Below are positions 20,870 through 32,954 of a stretch of DNA of 64,000 bases, one piece after another. The DNA is from Lamellibrachia columna (taxonomy: Eukaryota > Annelida > Polychaeta > Sabellida > Siboglinidae). The position numbers and the translations under genes were made by a program. The notes beneath the pieces were generated by a model that saw only the letters and a list, made by a program, of their open reading frames with translations, searched no databases and was not told where the DNA came from. Every line of letters starts with the position of its first letter. Position 1 is the stretch's first letter. The stretch is taken from the NCBI GenBank assembly GCA_963662155.1, contig OY759271.1:13695898-13759897 (forward strand), written 5' to 3'.

Positions 20870-23585
20870 AACATGAATAATAAGGTATGACGTCGTCTGC
20901 AAGACCGACGCCCGACGTTTATTTATGATGTATCTTCGTTATTTACGAGGTTGCAGAAACTATGGGACCAAAGCTGTGCATAGTTAACGCATTTATTTAA
21001 AGTGTTTACGATGTAGTTTTCGTTACATTATACTGCATTTTGTAATTTAAGTAGTAATAACATGAGCACAATAACGGACGCACACGTGTCATGTATATTG
21101 CCTCAGTTTGATCGAGGGCGTCGCACAAGTTCTCAAAGTCAAAATAACGTACAGTGTTTAGTATTTGTTCGAACCACTACCCACCCCCTCAGACCACCAC
21201 GCACCTCCACATATCACCGCCCACCCCTTCAGACCACCACCCACTCCCCCTCAGACCACCACCCACCCCTCAGACCACCACCAACCCACTCAGACCACCA
21301 CCCACCCCCTCAGACCACCACCAATCCCATCACACCACCTCCAACCCCTTCAGACCACCATCCACCCCTTAGACCACCACACACCCCCTCATATCACCAA
21401 CCACCCCATCAGACCACCAGCAACCCCCTCAGACCACCACCCACTCCCCCTCAGACCACCACCAACACCCCAGACCACCACTCACCCCCTCACACCACCA
21501 CCCACCCCTCACACCACCACTCACCCCCTCAGACCACCACCCACCCCCTCAGACTACCACCACCCCCTCAAACCACCACCAACCCCTTCATACCACCACC
21601 CTCTCCCCCTCAGACCACCACCAACACCCCAGACCACCACCCACCCCTCAGACCACCACTCAGACCACCACCCACTCACCCTCAGACCACCACCAACCGC
21701 TCAGATCACCACCCGCCCCCTCAGACCACCACCCACCCTTTCAGACCACCACTCACCCCTCAGACCATCACCACCCCCTCAGATCACCACCCACCCCTTC
21801 AGACCACCAGCATGAAGCATGCATAATAAGATATGACGTCGTCTGCAAGACCGACGCCCGAAGTTTTTTTGTGATGTATCTTCGTTATTTACGAGGTTGC
21901 AGAAACTATGGGACCAAAGCTGTGCATAGTTAACGCATTTGTTTAAAGTGTTTACGATGTAGTTTTCTTCACATTACACTGCATTTTGTAATTTAAGTAG
22001 CATGCAGTAACATGCGCACAATAACGGACGCACGCAGGTCACGTATATTGTCTCCGTTTGATCGAGGGCGTCACACAAGTTCTAAAAGTCAAAATAACGT
22101 ACAGTGTTTAGTATTTGTTCGGACCACCACCCACTCCCTTAGACCACCACCAACCCCATCAGACCATCACCCACCCCCTCAGACCACCACCCACCCGCTC
22201 AGACCACCACCAACCCCCTCAGACCACCACCAACCCCCACAGACCACCACCCACCCCTCAGACCACCACCAACCCCTTCAGACCACCACCCACTCCCCCT
22301 CAGACCATTACCAACACCCCAGACCACCATCCACCCCCTCAGACCACCACTCACCCCATCAGACCACCACCCACCCCCTCTACCACCACCCATCCCTCAG
22401 ACCACCACTCACCCCCTCGGACCACCACTCACCCCCTCAGACCACCACCCACCCCTTATGACCACCACCCACCCCTCAGATCACCACTCACCCCCTCAGA
22501 CCACCACTCACCTCCTCAGACCACCACCCACCCCTTAAGACCACCACCCACCCCCTCAGACCACCACTCACCCCCTCTGACTACCACCCACTCCCCTCAG
22601 ACCACCACCAACCCCTCGGATCACCACCCACCCCTCAGACCACCACCCCCCCCCCCAGACCACCACTCACCCCTCAGACCACCACCCACCCCCTCATATC
22701 ACCATCCACCCCTTAAGACCAACACCCACCCCCTCAAACCACCACCCACCCCCTCAGACCACCACCCACCCCCTCAGACCACGACTCACCCCCCTCAGAC
22801 CACCACCCACCCTCTCAGACCACCACCCACCCCTCAGACCACCACCGACCCCTTCAGACCAGCACCCACCCCTCGGACCACCACCCACCCCTCAGACCAC
22901 CACTCACTCCCTCAGACCGCCACCCAACCTCACAGACCACCACCAACCCTCAGACCACCTCCCACCCCCTCAGACCACCACCCACTCCCCTTAGACCACC
23001 ACTCACCCCCCCCCAGACCTCCACCCACAATCTCAGACCACCACCAACCCCTCAAACCACCACCCACCCCCTCAGACCACCACCAACCCCATCAGACCAC
23101 CACCCACCCCTCAGACCACCACCCACCCCACAGACCACCACTCACCCCTCAGATCACCACCCACCCCCTCAGATCACCACCCACCCCTCAGACCACCACC
23201 GACCCCTTCAGACCAGCACCCACCCCTCGGACCACCACCCACCCCTCAGACCACCACTCACCCCCTCAGACCGCCACCCAACCTCACAGACCACCACCAA
23301 CCCCTCAGACCACCACCCACTCCCCCTTAGACCACCACTCACCCCCTCAGACCACCACCCACAATCTCAGACCACCACCAACCCCTCAAACCACCACCCA
23401 CCCCCTCAGACCACCACCAACCCCATCAGACCACCACCCACCCCCTCATACCACCAACCACCGACAGCCCCCTCAAACCACCACCCACCACCTCAGACCA
23501 CCACCAACCCCATCAGACCACCACCCACCCCCTCATACCACCAACCACCAACAGCCCCCTCAAACCACCACCCGCCTCCTCAATA
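20870..23585 (+). repeat. Duplicated unit: 300-bp unique block plus CCACCC minisatellite
   Basis: A 300-bp block beginning aataaggtatgacgtcgtct (20877) and ending gtttagtatttgttcgaacc (21170) is repeated at 21825-22123 with few differences, each time followed by a minisatellite. Array 1 covers about 21172-21812 and array 2 about 22125-23580. The minisatellite unit is 18-21 bp, roughly accaccacccaccccctcag, C-rich on this strand and nearly free of G. Array 2 contains a longer internal duplication (about 22830-23040 resembles 23180-23385). The whole is therefore a tandem duplication of a composite unit with later expansion of array 2. Confidence 0.85.
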
Positions 23586-23589
23586 TGTG

Positions 23590-24512
23590 GTGAAGGACAT
23601 AAGATGAAGCATTCATTTGTCCCGCGAAACGTGTGATGACTAATCCACCACCCACCAATACGCAATGTTATACGTTTGACTGAACTTTGAGAGCTGATGG
23701 GACCACCCCTAGGATAGTTCGTGTTTTCATGGATAATTCTTTATTTGTCATGTGTTATGTCCAGATGTTGAGTGGTTTATATAATATTCGTTTAGGTAGC
23801 ACCCAGCCAATTGGTTCAGCATACATTAAGTGATCTGCATGTTTCTGCTCCGTAGATTAAGTCCCTTTCAACCACTGCACTAACAAGTATCCTCATTTAA
23901 GATTATCAGTTAAACTTGACTTCCGTATATTAATTTGAAACTGTCCCCACCCAGTCAGCTTAAACAGAATAAAAAATTACCGTGAATATAAAAGGTATCA
24001 TCAGTAAAAAGTAGATGAGAACTCAAGTGCTGATACACGCCAAATCTGTTTTTACAAAATAAAATAAAAACGTATAACTCATCTTTCATTTAACGTCGCT
24101 TGTACCAACTTCTCGCGTGGTCCAACGATATTTCTAATTGCATGAAACTGTTCCTGTACAAGTTTACTTATTTTGCTTGCAGACGCTCACTACGCTCAAT
24201 TTTATAATTATTTACAGCATTAGTTCCCACGTAGCCACCGTGTTTTATCTATTCCCATTATATTTCCGTTAATGTCAGATGCAAATCTATAATTGGGCCC
24301 GTATTGTGCGATCCACGGGGAACTGATAAACGTCGGCGAATAAATAAATAAACTTTATGTATTCATTGCTGTATAACCTTCCATCTACAGCGTATCGTGC
24401 ATCATAATTGCCGATTTGGTCGTCTGCATGCTCACCTCACGGGAACCATTTATGTCAGGTCGATTACCCCAGTGCTTCTATACCAGAGCCAATCATTGAC
24501 GTCATAAGGTAA
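23590..24512. other. Non-coding, nothing recognised
   Basis: No exon, tRNA-like or transposon border is evident between the CCACCC minisatellite and CR1 copy D. Confidence 0.4.
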
Positions 24513-26049
24513 CAAGATTTAACAAGATTTGCCATCCAAGCCAAAGGCCCAGATGGCAAGTGGACAAGGAAGCAATTGGCTTATCGAGATTCCAACAATG
24601 TTCATCTACTTATAACCCGCCCTCCTGAGATGTGTGTCAACCTTGTTTTTAAACATATTCACGCTGCTAGCAGTTACACAATCTGTAGACAATTTGTTCC
24701 ATTCATTTATTGTCCTCTGTGAGAACGAGTGCATCCTGATGTCCAATCTACATTGATCCTTTACTAATTTTACCTCATGTCCTCTAGTTCTGCTATCCTT
24801 CTTGAGTGAGAAAAACATATTTCTATCAATATTTTCATACCCATTCAATATCTTAAAAACTTCAATCTGATCTCCTCTTAACCTTCTTGTCTCTAGAGTT
24901 GTTAAACCACATTCCTTCAGGCGTTCATCATAACTAAGGTCTCTCAGTTCTGGAATCATTTTAGTTGCTCTCCTTTGTATGCGTTCAAGCGTATCTATAT
25001 CCTTCTTACGATATGGTCTCCATGCTTGTATACAGTATTCTAAATGAGGTCTAACTATTGCTTTATAAAGAGGTATAATTAACTTTTTTCGCTTGTATGT
25101 TATGTTTCTTCTAATCAGTCGAAGAATTTGATTACCCTTTGAGGCTGCAATACCACACTGCTCTGAAACTTTCATATCAGCGCTTATTGTAACTCCTAAG
25201 TCCTTTTCTTTTACAGTAGTACCCAGAACAGTATCTCCCATTTTATAGTTCACATCCAAGTTCCCATGTCCTGTATGTAGGCATTTACATTTCCCAAAAT
25301 TGAACAACATCTGCCATTTCTCAGACCATTTCACTAATCTGTCTAGATCGTTTTGTAAATGTTGTTTATCACCATCAGTATTAACCTTTCTAAACAGTTT
25401 TGTGTCATCTGCAAATTTCAGTGCGTTACTTGTTATACTGTCGTCCAAGTCATAGATATATATTAAGAATAATATAGGTCCTAATACAGATCCTTGAGGT
25501 ACCCCACTCAAAACCGATTTCCAATTTGAAACTTCTCCATCTACTACAACTCGTTGTCTTCTGTCAGTCAGCCATTGTTCTATCCAGTCAGTTATGCTAT
25601 CCCCGATACCATGGGCTTTTAATTTAAGTAGTAATCTTTGATGTGGCACTTTGTCAAAAGCTTTCTGAAAATCTAAGTAGATAATATCTACTGGTGATCC
25701 CACGTCTATCCACTTAGTGATTTCTTCCAAAAAACATAACATATTTGTTAAGCATGACCTCGCTTTAAGGAATTCATGTTGAGATGAATGTAATAACTTA
25801 TGCTTAACGAGGAAGTCCACCATATGGTCTTTAATTAACCTTTCTAATAATTTACAAATCACTGACGTTAAACTCACTGGTCTGTAATTTTCTGACTTAT
25901 TTCTCGAACACTTTTTAAATAATGGTATGATGTTTGCTTCTTTCCATTCAAACGGAACAACTCCCTCTTTTAATGACAAGTTGAATACTCTTGCAAGTGG
26001 TATCCTGATTTGTTCTACTGTTTCCATTAGTAATTTTGGAGGAATCCCA
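24513..26049 (-). mobile_element. CR1-like copy D, 5'-truncated
   Basis: Minus-strand copy whose 3' tail (aacaagatttaacaagattt) lies at 24513-24532 and whose similarity stops abruptly at about 26049, inside the RT N-terminal region. Such 5' truncation is the normal outcome of incomplete target-primed reverse transcription. The tetramer ggta occurs just outside both ends (before the tail at about 24510 and after 26049), a possible very short duplication or microhomology. Confidence 0.85.
24606..26027 (-). CDS. CR1 reverse transcriptase (N-truncated), open
   Basis: An uninterrupted frame of 473 codons covering the RT domain and C-terminal region of ORF2. Motifs in order: [53 protein letters not shown] (finger/palm), [17 protein letters not shown], then LKFADDTKLF with the catalytic Asp pair. 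The C-terminal part has DLGVTISADM, the HLEYCIQAWRPYRKKDID segment and RTINEWNKL near the end. It ends at YK with the family's usual stop TAG at 24606-24608. It lacks the endonuclease and the first part of the RT because of 5' truncation, and the ATG at 26027 is an internal Met. It is a remnant reading frame, not an autonomous gene. Confidence 0.8.
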   Translation of the reverse strand: METVEQIRIPLARVFNLSLKEGVVPFEWKEANIIPLFKKCSRNKSENYRPVSLTSVICKLLERLIKDHMVDFLVKHKLLHSSQHEFLKARSCLTNMLCFLEEITKWIDVGSPVDIIYLDFQKAFDKVPHQRLLLKLKAHGIGDSITDWIEQWLTDRRQRVVVDGEVSNWKSVLSGVPQGSVLGPILFLIYIYDLDDSITSNALKFADDTKLFRKVNTDGDKQHLQNDLDRLVKWSEKWQMLFNFGKCKCLHTGHGNLDVNYKMGDTVLGTTVKEKDLGVTISADMKVSEQCGIAASKGNQILRLIRRNITYKRKKLIIPLYKAIVRPHLEYCIQAWRPYRKKDIDTLERIQRRATKMIPELRDLSYDERLKECGLTTLETRRLRGDQIEVFKILNGYENIDRNMFFSLKKDSRTRGHEVKLVKDQCRLDIRMHSFSQRTINEWNKLSTDCVTASSVNMFKNKVDTHLRRAGYK

Positions 26050-26307
26050 GGTAGCGACGTAAGACTACGTACATTGCATAGAGATTGAGGAACTTAATTT
26101 TTTCTTCAATCATCCCCAAGCATTATGGAAATTTTGTATGCATAGTTACATAAATACATAAAATTAACGACATATTCGTGAAAATGTTCATCAAGTTGGT
26201 AGATAATATATGAATAACGATTTTTTTCTAAACACAACTATTGAGATTTACTTATTAAGATTTACTTAACGTATGGGACGGCCTGCTTGCCAAACCAACC
26301 GGCGAGC
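26050..26307. other. Short non-coding spacer between CR1 copies D and E
   Basis: The 40-bp stretch gaataacgatttttttctaaacacaacta at about 26212-26240 recurs in inverted orientation at 29334-29365, on the other side of CR1 copies E and F. No coding potential. Confidence 0.5.
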
Positions 26308-26902
26308 AGAACAAGATTGACCAAGATTGGCATCCAAGGCAAAGGCCCACATGGCAAGTGGACAAGGAAGCCATTGGCTTATCGAGAGTCCAACATTTTT
26401 AATCTATGTGTAATCCGCCCTCGTGAGATATGGCAACCGTGTTTTTAGACATATTCACGCTGTGAGCAGTTACACAATCTGTAGATAATTTGTTCCATTC
26501 ATTGATTGTCCTCTGTGAGAACGAGTACTGATATCCAGTCTACACTGACCCGTTACTAATGTTACCTCATGTCCTCCAGTTTTATTATCTTTCTTGAGTG
26601 AAAAAAATATTTGTATCAATATTTTCATACCCATTCAACATCTTTAAAAAATGTGATCTCCTTTTAACCGCCTTGTTTCTAATGTTGTTGAACCACATTC
26701 TTTCAGTCGTTCTTTATAACTAAGTTCTCTCAGTTCTGGAATCATTGTAGTTGCTCTCCCTGTATTCTTTCAGGCGTATCTATAATCTTCGTACGATATG
26801 ATCTCCAAGCTTGTACACTAAACGAGGCCTAACTATTGCTTAATGCAGAGGTATAATTAGCTTTTTTCCTTGTATGTTATATACTTATTGTAACTACTAG
26901 AT
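26308..26902 (-). mobile_element. CR1-like copy E, old 3' fragment
   Basis: A clearly older, indel-rich minus-strand copy. The 3' terminus (ggcatccaaggcaaaggcccacatggcaag) is at 26330, and the match continues through the C-terminal region of ORF2 until about 26902, where the tail of copy F follows. Frames are broken many times. It shows more divergence from copies B, D and H than they do from each other. Confidence 0.8.
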
Positions 26903-27232
26903 TTAACAATATTTAACAAGACTGCCATCTCAAACAGCAAGTTCCAGGTAGCAAGTGGACAAGGAAGCCATTGGCTTATCGAGAGTCCAACAATTTTCTC
27001 ATCAATGTGTAGCCTAGCCTACTAGAACAGTATCTCCCATTGTATAGTTTACGTCCAAGTTCCCGTGTCCTGTATGTAGGCATTTACATTTCCCAAATTT
27101 TATTAACATGCCATTTCTCAGACAATTTAACTAGGTTGTCTAGATCGTTTTGTAAATGTTGTTTATCACCATCATTGTTAACCCTTCTAAAAACGTTTGT
27201 GTCATCCGCAAATTTCAGCACGTTGCTTGTTA

Positions 27233-27268
<36 letters not shown>

Positions 27269-27322
27269 TGTATGTATGTATGTATGTATGTATGTATGTA
27301 TGTATGTATGTATGTATGTATG

Positions 27323-27402
<80 letters not shown>

Positions 27403-29270
27403 CGTCCAAGTCATTGATATATTATATTAAGCATAATAAAAGTCCTAATACTGATCCTTGTGGTACCACACTCAAAACTGATTTCCAGTTTGAAACCTCC
27501 CCATCTACTACAACACGTTATCTCCTGTCAGTCAGAAATTGTTTTATCCAGTCGATTATGTCGTCCCCGATACCACGGGCTTTTAAGTTAAGTTGTAATC
27601 TTTGATGTGGCACTTTGTCAAAATCTTTCTGAAAATCTATAATATATGTATATAATATATACTAGTGATTCCTCGTCTATCCACTTAGTGATAAAAAACA
27701 TACCATATTTGTTTAGCATGACCTCGCTTTTAGGAATGGAATCCATGTTGAGATGGATTTAATAATTTATGCCTAACAAGGAAGACCACCACATGGTCTT
27801 TAATAATTAACCCTTCTAATAATTTACAAATCACTGATGTTAAACTAACTGGTCTGTAATTCTCTGACTTATTTCTCGAACCCTTTTTAAATAATGGCAT
27901 GATGTTTGCTTCTTTCCATTCAAAAGGAACCACTCCCTCTTTCAATGACAAATTGAACACTCTTGCAAGTGGTATACTGATTTGTTCTACTGTTTCTATT
28001 AGTAGTTTTGGAGAAATTCAATCCACTCCATGTGATTTATTGTCCTTCATCACCTTTATTTCCTTAGCTACCATTTCTGGAGTTACAATTAACTGTCCTA
28101 AATAGTCCGATTTAGCCTCCTGGAATGTAGCATCTGGAACTAGTAATGAATTAATATCCTCTCTGGTAAACACTTAACTGAAGTACCCATTTAGGTGTTC
28201 TGCCATTAAACCTTGTGATATTATGTTTCCAGTACTGTCTTCTAGTGGTCCAACCTTGTCTCGTATGTTTTCTTTACACCTGATATATGCATACAAAGTC
28301 TTGCTGTCATGTTTTATGTTATATGCAAATTTTTTTTCATAGTTTCTGTTAGTTTGTCTAATTTCATTCGTAGCTGCATTAAGTGCCTCTTTGTACTTTT
28401 TGTAATCTTCATCCTTTCTGGTACGCCTATAAACCCTCCACATAGTTTGTTTTCTACGCTATTTTTCTAATAACTTCTTTTAATAAGTGTTTCATTCTAG
28501 ACCGTTTTCCTTGTTTTTTTCAAGGAACACATTGATCAAGGATACTCTCAATTTCATATTTTAGAATATTCCAACATTATTCTTCAGTCTTTCTCCCCAG
28601 CATGTTATTCCAATCTAGCTTTGTTAAGTATTTTCTCATATCTTTATATTTACCTTTGTGGAACATGTATTTTATTATTTGTACTTTCTGATTTTACTTT
28701 GATGTCAAAATGTATTTGATTATGATCACCGTTACCCAATGGTTCATGAATTTTAACATTGTCCACTAATTCATTTTGTGAAGATAAAACTAAATCTAAT
28801 ACATTCTCTCTCCTGGTTGGTTCTAGCACGTGTTGAGTAAGGAAGTTATACTGAATTAAAAGTAGAAACTGTTGGTTCTCACTGTACTCTCTAGAGATTT
28901 CCATTGCATGTGTCCGTGGTTGAAATCTCCCATTATGATATTTCCCCTTTATTCACTTCCTTTATAGCGTTTTGTGTTTTACCTTTGGACTTCGCGGTAA
29001 ACTAACTCAATAGTTAATGTTGAATTTCCTGTAATTATATTGCACCAAACAGCTCCATCGCAATTTGCTTCCATTTCTATGTTTATTTCGCAAGCCTGAA
29101 TAGACTCTTTAATATATAACATAACTCCCCCTCCCCTTCTTCCTATTCCAACTCTCCTAAACATTACGAATCCTGTCAGTCTCAATTGAGCATATGATTT
29201 GTCTTTGTTGGCCCATGATTCAGTTATACCAATTATGTGAGGGTTAATATCTTCTACCATAATGTTTAAG
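26903..29270 (-). mobile_element. CR1-like copy F, old, internally deleted
   Basis: Minus-strand copy running from a degenerate tail (atttaacaatatttaacaag, 26903) to about 29270, inside the endonuclease domain. An internal deletion of several hundred bases joins the 3' UTR (about 27014) directly to the GNLDVNYKMGD region. The RT core is interrupted by a TATG/TA microsatellite at 27238-27398. Recognisable pieces: RNKSENYRPVSLTSVICKLL (27800s), MAEHLNGYF (28200s), LDLVLSSQNELVDNVKI and GNGDHNQIHFD (28700s), and ITESWANKD and IGRRGGGVMLYIKES near 29100-29220. Frameshifts separate them. No functional ORF remains. Confidence 0.85.
27238..27398. repeat. (TATG)n then (TA)n microsatellite inside CR1 copy F
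   Basis: About 22 units of the tetranucleotide tatg run into about 36 units of ta. In intact copies the site reads ttgttatactgtcgtccaag; here the array lies between ttgttata and tcgtccaag. So it grew from a TATA seed in the RT gene rather than being brought in by another element. Confidence 0.95.
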
Positions 29271-29829
29271 AAGAACTAGTCGGCTAACGAAAGCTACCGA
29301 CGGTAGCCGAAACCTTGAGTATGTAAATGCCAATCGTAGTGTTTAGAAGAAAATCGTTATTCGTAGATGAACGACATACTTAGTCCAACTCGATTTTTCA
29401 CCCCATTTCATTTATATTAACTCTAACTAGCTTAAATATTGTGATTACCCTAAATGATCTTACGAGACCTCGTTCAACCAATCAGCCTTTCCAGAGCATC
29501 AGCCCAAGCTGAACTGTGCTGTCACCGTGGTTATTTTCTGTCAGGGTGCCTGTCTTCTTCATATTCTTTTACGTCCCACAATTTACGAGACGGGACCGCC
29601 TGATTGGCAATTGTGGAGCCATGTTTTGTTTTATATCAAACATACCATGCCTGCCTCATCCGGGTGTTGAACATATACATTAACGTGAGTGCAACATGTG
29701 TTGCTTCGAAAGGAAATTTGGTGTTTCGCTTAGGCCTAATTAGAAACCATGTAGCATTTGCAGAGATATAATTAAATATAATAGAAGAAAGCTAGCTATG
29801 TCCGGCCATTGGAAAAAAAGACCAGATAA
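29271..29829. other. Non-coding, nothing recognised
   Basis: Contains the inverted match to 26212-26240 (at 29334-29365) and a short perfect inverted pair ctaccgac/ggtagcc near 29300-29320. No exon or RNA gene is seen. Confidence 0.4.
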
Positions 29830-29992
29830 TCTGGTACTAACCAGCGTAGAAGGAGAAGTACCCGACAAACGAAGAGGTAGACGAAAAATGGCATCGATTG
29901 ACAACATCAGGCATTGGACAGATGGTGGACTCGAAGTGGCTGGAGAGATTGCAAGGAGACGTCATCGGTCTAACTGAGGCTGTAGATACACA
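29830..29992 (+). pseudogene. C-terminal fragment of a LINE ORF2
   Basis: In one frame the sequence reads EGEVPDKRRGRRKMASIDNI, then RHWTDGGLEVAGEIARRRHR and a stop. The pattern EG-V-..RGRR..-W-D-I..W-GL-...A--R--WR is how RTE/L1-like ORF2 proteins end. It is directly followed by a 19-bp tandem repeat (30003-30091), which could be the element's 3' tail. A dead 3' piece. Confidence 0.5.
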
Positions 29993-30002
29993 AGAAGATG
30001 AA

Positions 30003-30091
30003 TATTACATTAACCAATAATAGTACATTAACCAATAATAGTACATTAACCAATAATAGTACATTAACCAATAATAGTACATTAACCAACC
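30003..30091 (+). repeat. 19-bp tandem repeat after LINE fragment
   Basis: Almost five perfect copies of acattaaccaataatagt plus one t-type junction base (period 18-19 bp). Placement immediately 3' of the LINE C-terminal fragment suggests a short tandem tail. Confidence 0.9.
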
Positions 30092-31691
30092 TTTGTGTAT
30101 TTTTGTAATATTGTATACAAAAATGGAGAACACATCATCCAAAGATAAGCTGTACTTAATCTGAAGAGGAGCAAGTAAACAGATCCGAAATCGTGTAAGA
30201 GAAAATGTTTTGAGAAACTGGAAACAACGATTTTACGGAGCTCATTTTTAAGTGTTATTTAACGTTGACGAAGTTATGATGAACACGTTGATATAAATGT
30301 CTTTGAAAACATAGAAGTAGAGGACACGATGTAGCGGAAGTAAAATAATTTAGAAAGAGCTCAATCACAACGAACATTAATGAAGTAAGCTAGCTGCTGA
30401 TTGTGTAGACACTACCAAAGTGAATATACCTGAAACGTAATTGACAGGTACCGTACAAGGGCGGGTCATGTACGTTTGGCAGTTGTTTACATTGCATTGC
30501 TTCTTTATACACGTGCCATGTCTGGCGAGTGTTGCTTCTGGTGGCAATCAGGTTCAATCGTGCTGAACATAACAACAACGGTTGATGGACCTGACAAGTT
30601 ATCTGACTACCTAGACCGTCGACCCGGGATTCTCCCAAGAGCCATGGCATTATACGCCGATTGTTCAACACAATGCATTATTAATGAAACAATAGCAATC
30701 GTGGGCCTTGCTTCGCACGACCACTACAAAAACGACGGTAATTACTGCATAATACAAAAGAGGCCAATGTAGTGAGCAGCCATCCATGTTTCCTTTCTTA
30801 ATTGGATGAGTTGTGTTGCTAAGAACAGTGTTACTAAAAACATTGAACAGAAAGACATCTTATTATAATCCACCGTGAGTATGTATGTATGTATGTATGT
30901 TTGTATGTATGTTATGCTACTTCTCCTGACGCGTTGTATCTCGCGCGCCAAATTTTCACGGGTTCGCCTATGACCACGTGGTCATATATGAACCATACAT
31001 ATGAACCATGCGGTCATAATTATATGAGCCATGCGGACCATACGCTACGCCAACAATTACGTACAATTGTTGACAGCGTCACGCGTCTTTTCTTCGATTG
31101 TCCAAAGTTACGTCATACGTCGCTACGTCATACGTCGCAATTTCAAGAACCAACCAATTTACTGGCTGACAGCATCATGTACGAAAGCATAGATGGATAT
31201 CTATGTGATTATCCTGACATATGATGACATATGATGACGTATGATCTACCAAGTTATCATGTCCGGAAGATGGGCATTTTTGCTGGCATCTACAATAAGG
31301 ACACACTGCACCACACATCGCGAGATTGTAGCAGAGGACAACGTCACGAACGTCCTTCAATTGCGCCATTTCGTGACCAGAATTATGGCTTTAATCAACG
31401 GCGTGCTGAAGCGATGATCACATATTCACATTTATCACTTGCGCTCAACCAATTCACCGAAAGAAAGTACGTCGCTGTCTCATGCTTCTATTTAAGACGC
31501 GTCGGTTGAGGAGGAACGAGCGCATGACCTCTCGTTACCTCTCTTTACCTCTCGTTATCTCAACTACCAATGTAAGGAACAACTTCCTAAAATGAACTAC
31601 TTTGAAATCCAGTATTTATTGCCCTCCCATGGATACATTTCATACAGCGAGAGTTCACTGTATCTCAAATGATGAAATTATATGCAGTGTT
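30092..31691. other. Non-coding or unassigned
   Basis: Short open frames occur at 30476-30772 (+) and 31231-31509 (+) but contain no motif I recognise and have no clear splice borders. Simple repeats are present: (TATG)n at 30880-30911, the duplicated tacgtcatacgtcgc at 31110-31140, and gacatatgat repeats at 31216-31245. A TATA-like tatttaag lies at 31488-31495 ahead of a repeated ctcgttacctctctttacct tract, which could be a transposon promoter. No LTR borders were found. Confidence 0.35.
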
Positions 31692-32064
31692 CAGTGTTCA
31701 CCAGACATGCCAAGTCTACCTGTTTTCCCAGTAGACTACCGGTTTTTCACCTCTTCTACCGGTCTACCGGTCGGTAGAACATTTCTACCGGTTTTTGTGA
31801 TTTGGGGGAAATTTTTTTTTTCATTTTATCGATAAAATCGGCAATGGTGAGGGAAAAATCACGACTTTCCGGTAGATCCCGTTTGAATCTGAATCAGCCT
31901 CGATTCCGGCGACCAGTAATATCGCAGCTACGCGCCCTCGTGATCTCTGCTATATAATTATAGCGAGCATAACTCCCCGCTAGAACAGTTAAAAAACAAT
32001 TCTTTCGCTTGAGTTATTTTATCTACAATTTTTAATCATTGATCGCTAGTTTCTCCACGGCACG

Positions 32065-32256
32065 ATGAAGCGCGCCTCGGTGGCTAAGCCGCGGGCACCG
32101 CCTAAGAAGGCGAAGTGTGCCAACGCATACAAGGTTGCCTTCGAGGCCGATTATCCATGGGTCGGAAAAAGTTCGCGATCGACGAATCATGCATTTTGCC
32201 GTTCGTGCAATCAGCACTTTTCCATTGCGCCTGTCCATTTAGGCAATTTATTATGA
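32065..32256 (+). pseudogene. Zinc-finger N-terminus of a transposon-like protein
   Basis: The frame opens with MKRASVAKPRAPPKKAKC, a basic stretch like a nuclear localisation signal. It continues with YPWV--SSRSTNHAFCRSCNQHFSI, a C-x2-C finger followed by F-I. Proteins with YPW...S....AFC..C...FSI at their start are common among hAT-like transposases and their domesticated relatives (BED/TTF-like fingers). The frame ends after about 64 codons, so only the N-terminus survives unless an intron follows; no convincing donor is visible. It lies within the candidate element at 31692-33550. Confidence 0.4.
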
Positions 32257-32954
32257 TTACTGAATTTACATTATTACTTAGTAGTCGTTATAAAAAATGG
32301 TTGACTCTTAGTGTTATACACCGCTTATGGAGTAACGAGGAATGCAGTAATGGCGGATTGGCGGCTACGCCTACGGCTACTGCTACGAATTTCTTTTGCC
32401 TTGAACTTGGCCACTGGAATTTCACCCGCACCCTTGATACCGGTTCTTGGTACTCTGTCAGCACTGCTGAAGTGCAAGTTGAACGAGGACACTATCTGTA
32501 CCGAGTTCATTCCCTGTGAGCGCACACTGCGGCTGGCGTGTGTCGCGTGCACATGACTTGTGCACTAGCTCGGCACAGGAGCGAGTGTGAATTTTATTTA
32601 GAGCGTTTTGTTGTACAGCTCTATCTATATGTTGTTTGTATTTTGTGTATTTATACATTAGTGCATTTTTTATTCATGTCATTTGCACATTCCAGGCAGT
32701 TTTTACATTTATATTTATCAATCTCAGTCAGAATGGTGTATAGCTTTGTATATTTCTTGCATGGTATTTTTATTTTATTTATCAGTATTGCCTTATTTAA
32801 CAGTATTATTCTGTAATCTGTACTTTGTTAAGTGACCTTTTATCAACATGATGTTTCATGCTGATTTGTGCTTGTTTTTTACATTGCTGCATGTCTAGCC
32901 TGTTTGTAATTATTTTTGTAATTTTTTTATACATTTTATCATTAAACATTTCAG

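Noticed and set aside
22115..23593. 492-codon Pro/Thr/His-rich open frame
   Set aside because: It lies over a CCACCC minisatellite that has no stop in any forward frame. Three overlapping frames are open together, so it is a repeat artefact rather than a mucin- or extensin-like gene.
31480..31600. Possible LTR promoter with TATA-like tatttaag
   Set aside because: No TG...CA borders, primer-binding site, polypurine tract or second LTR found.
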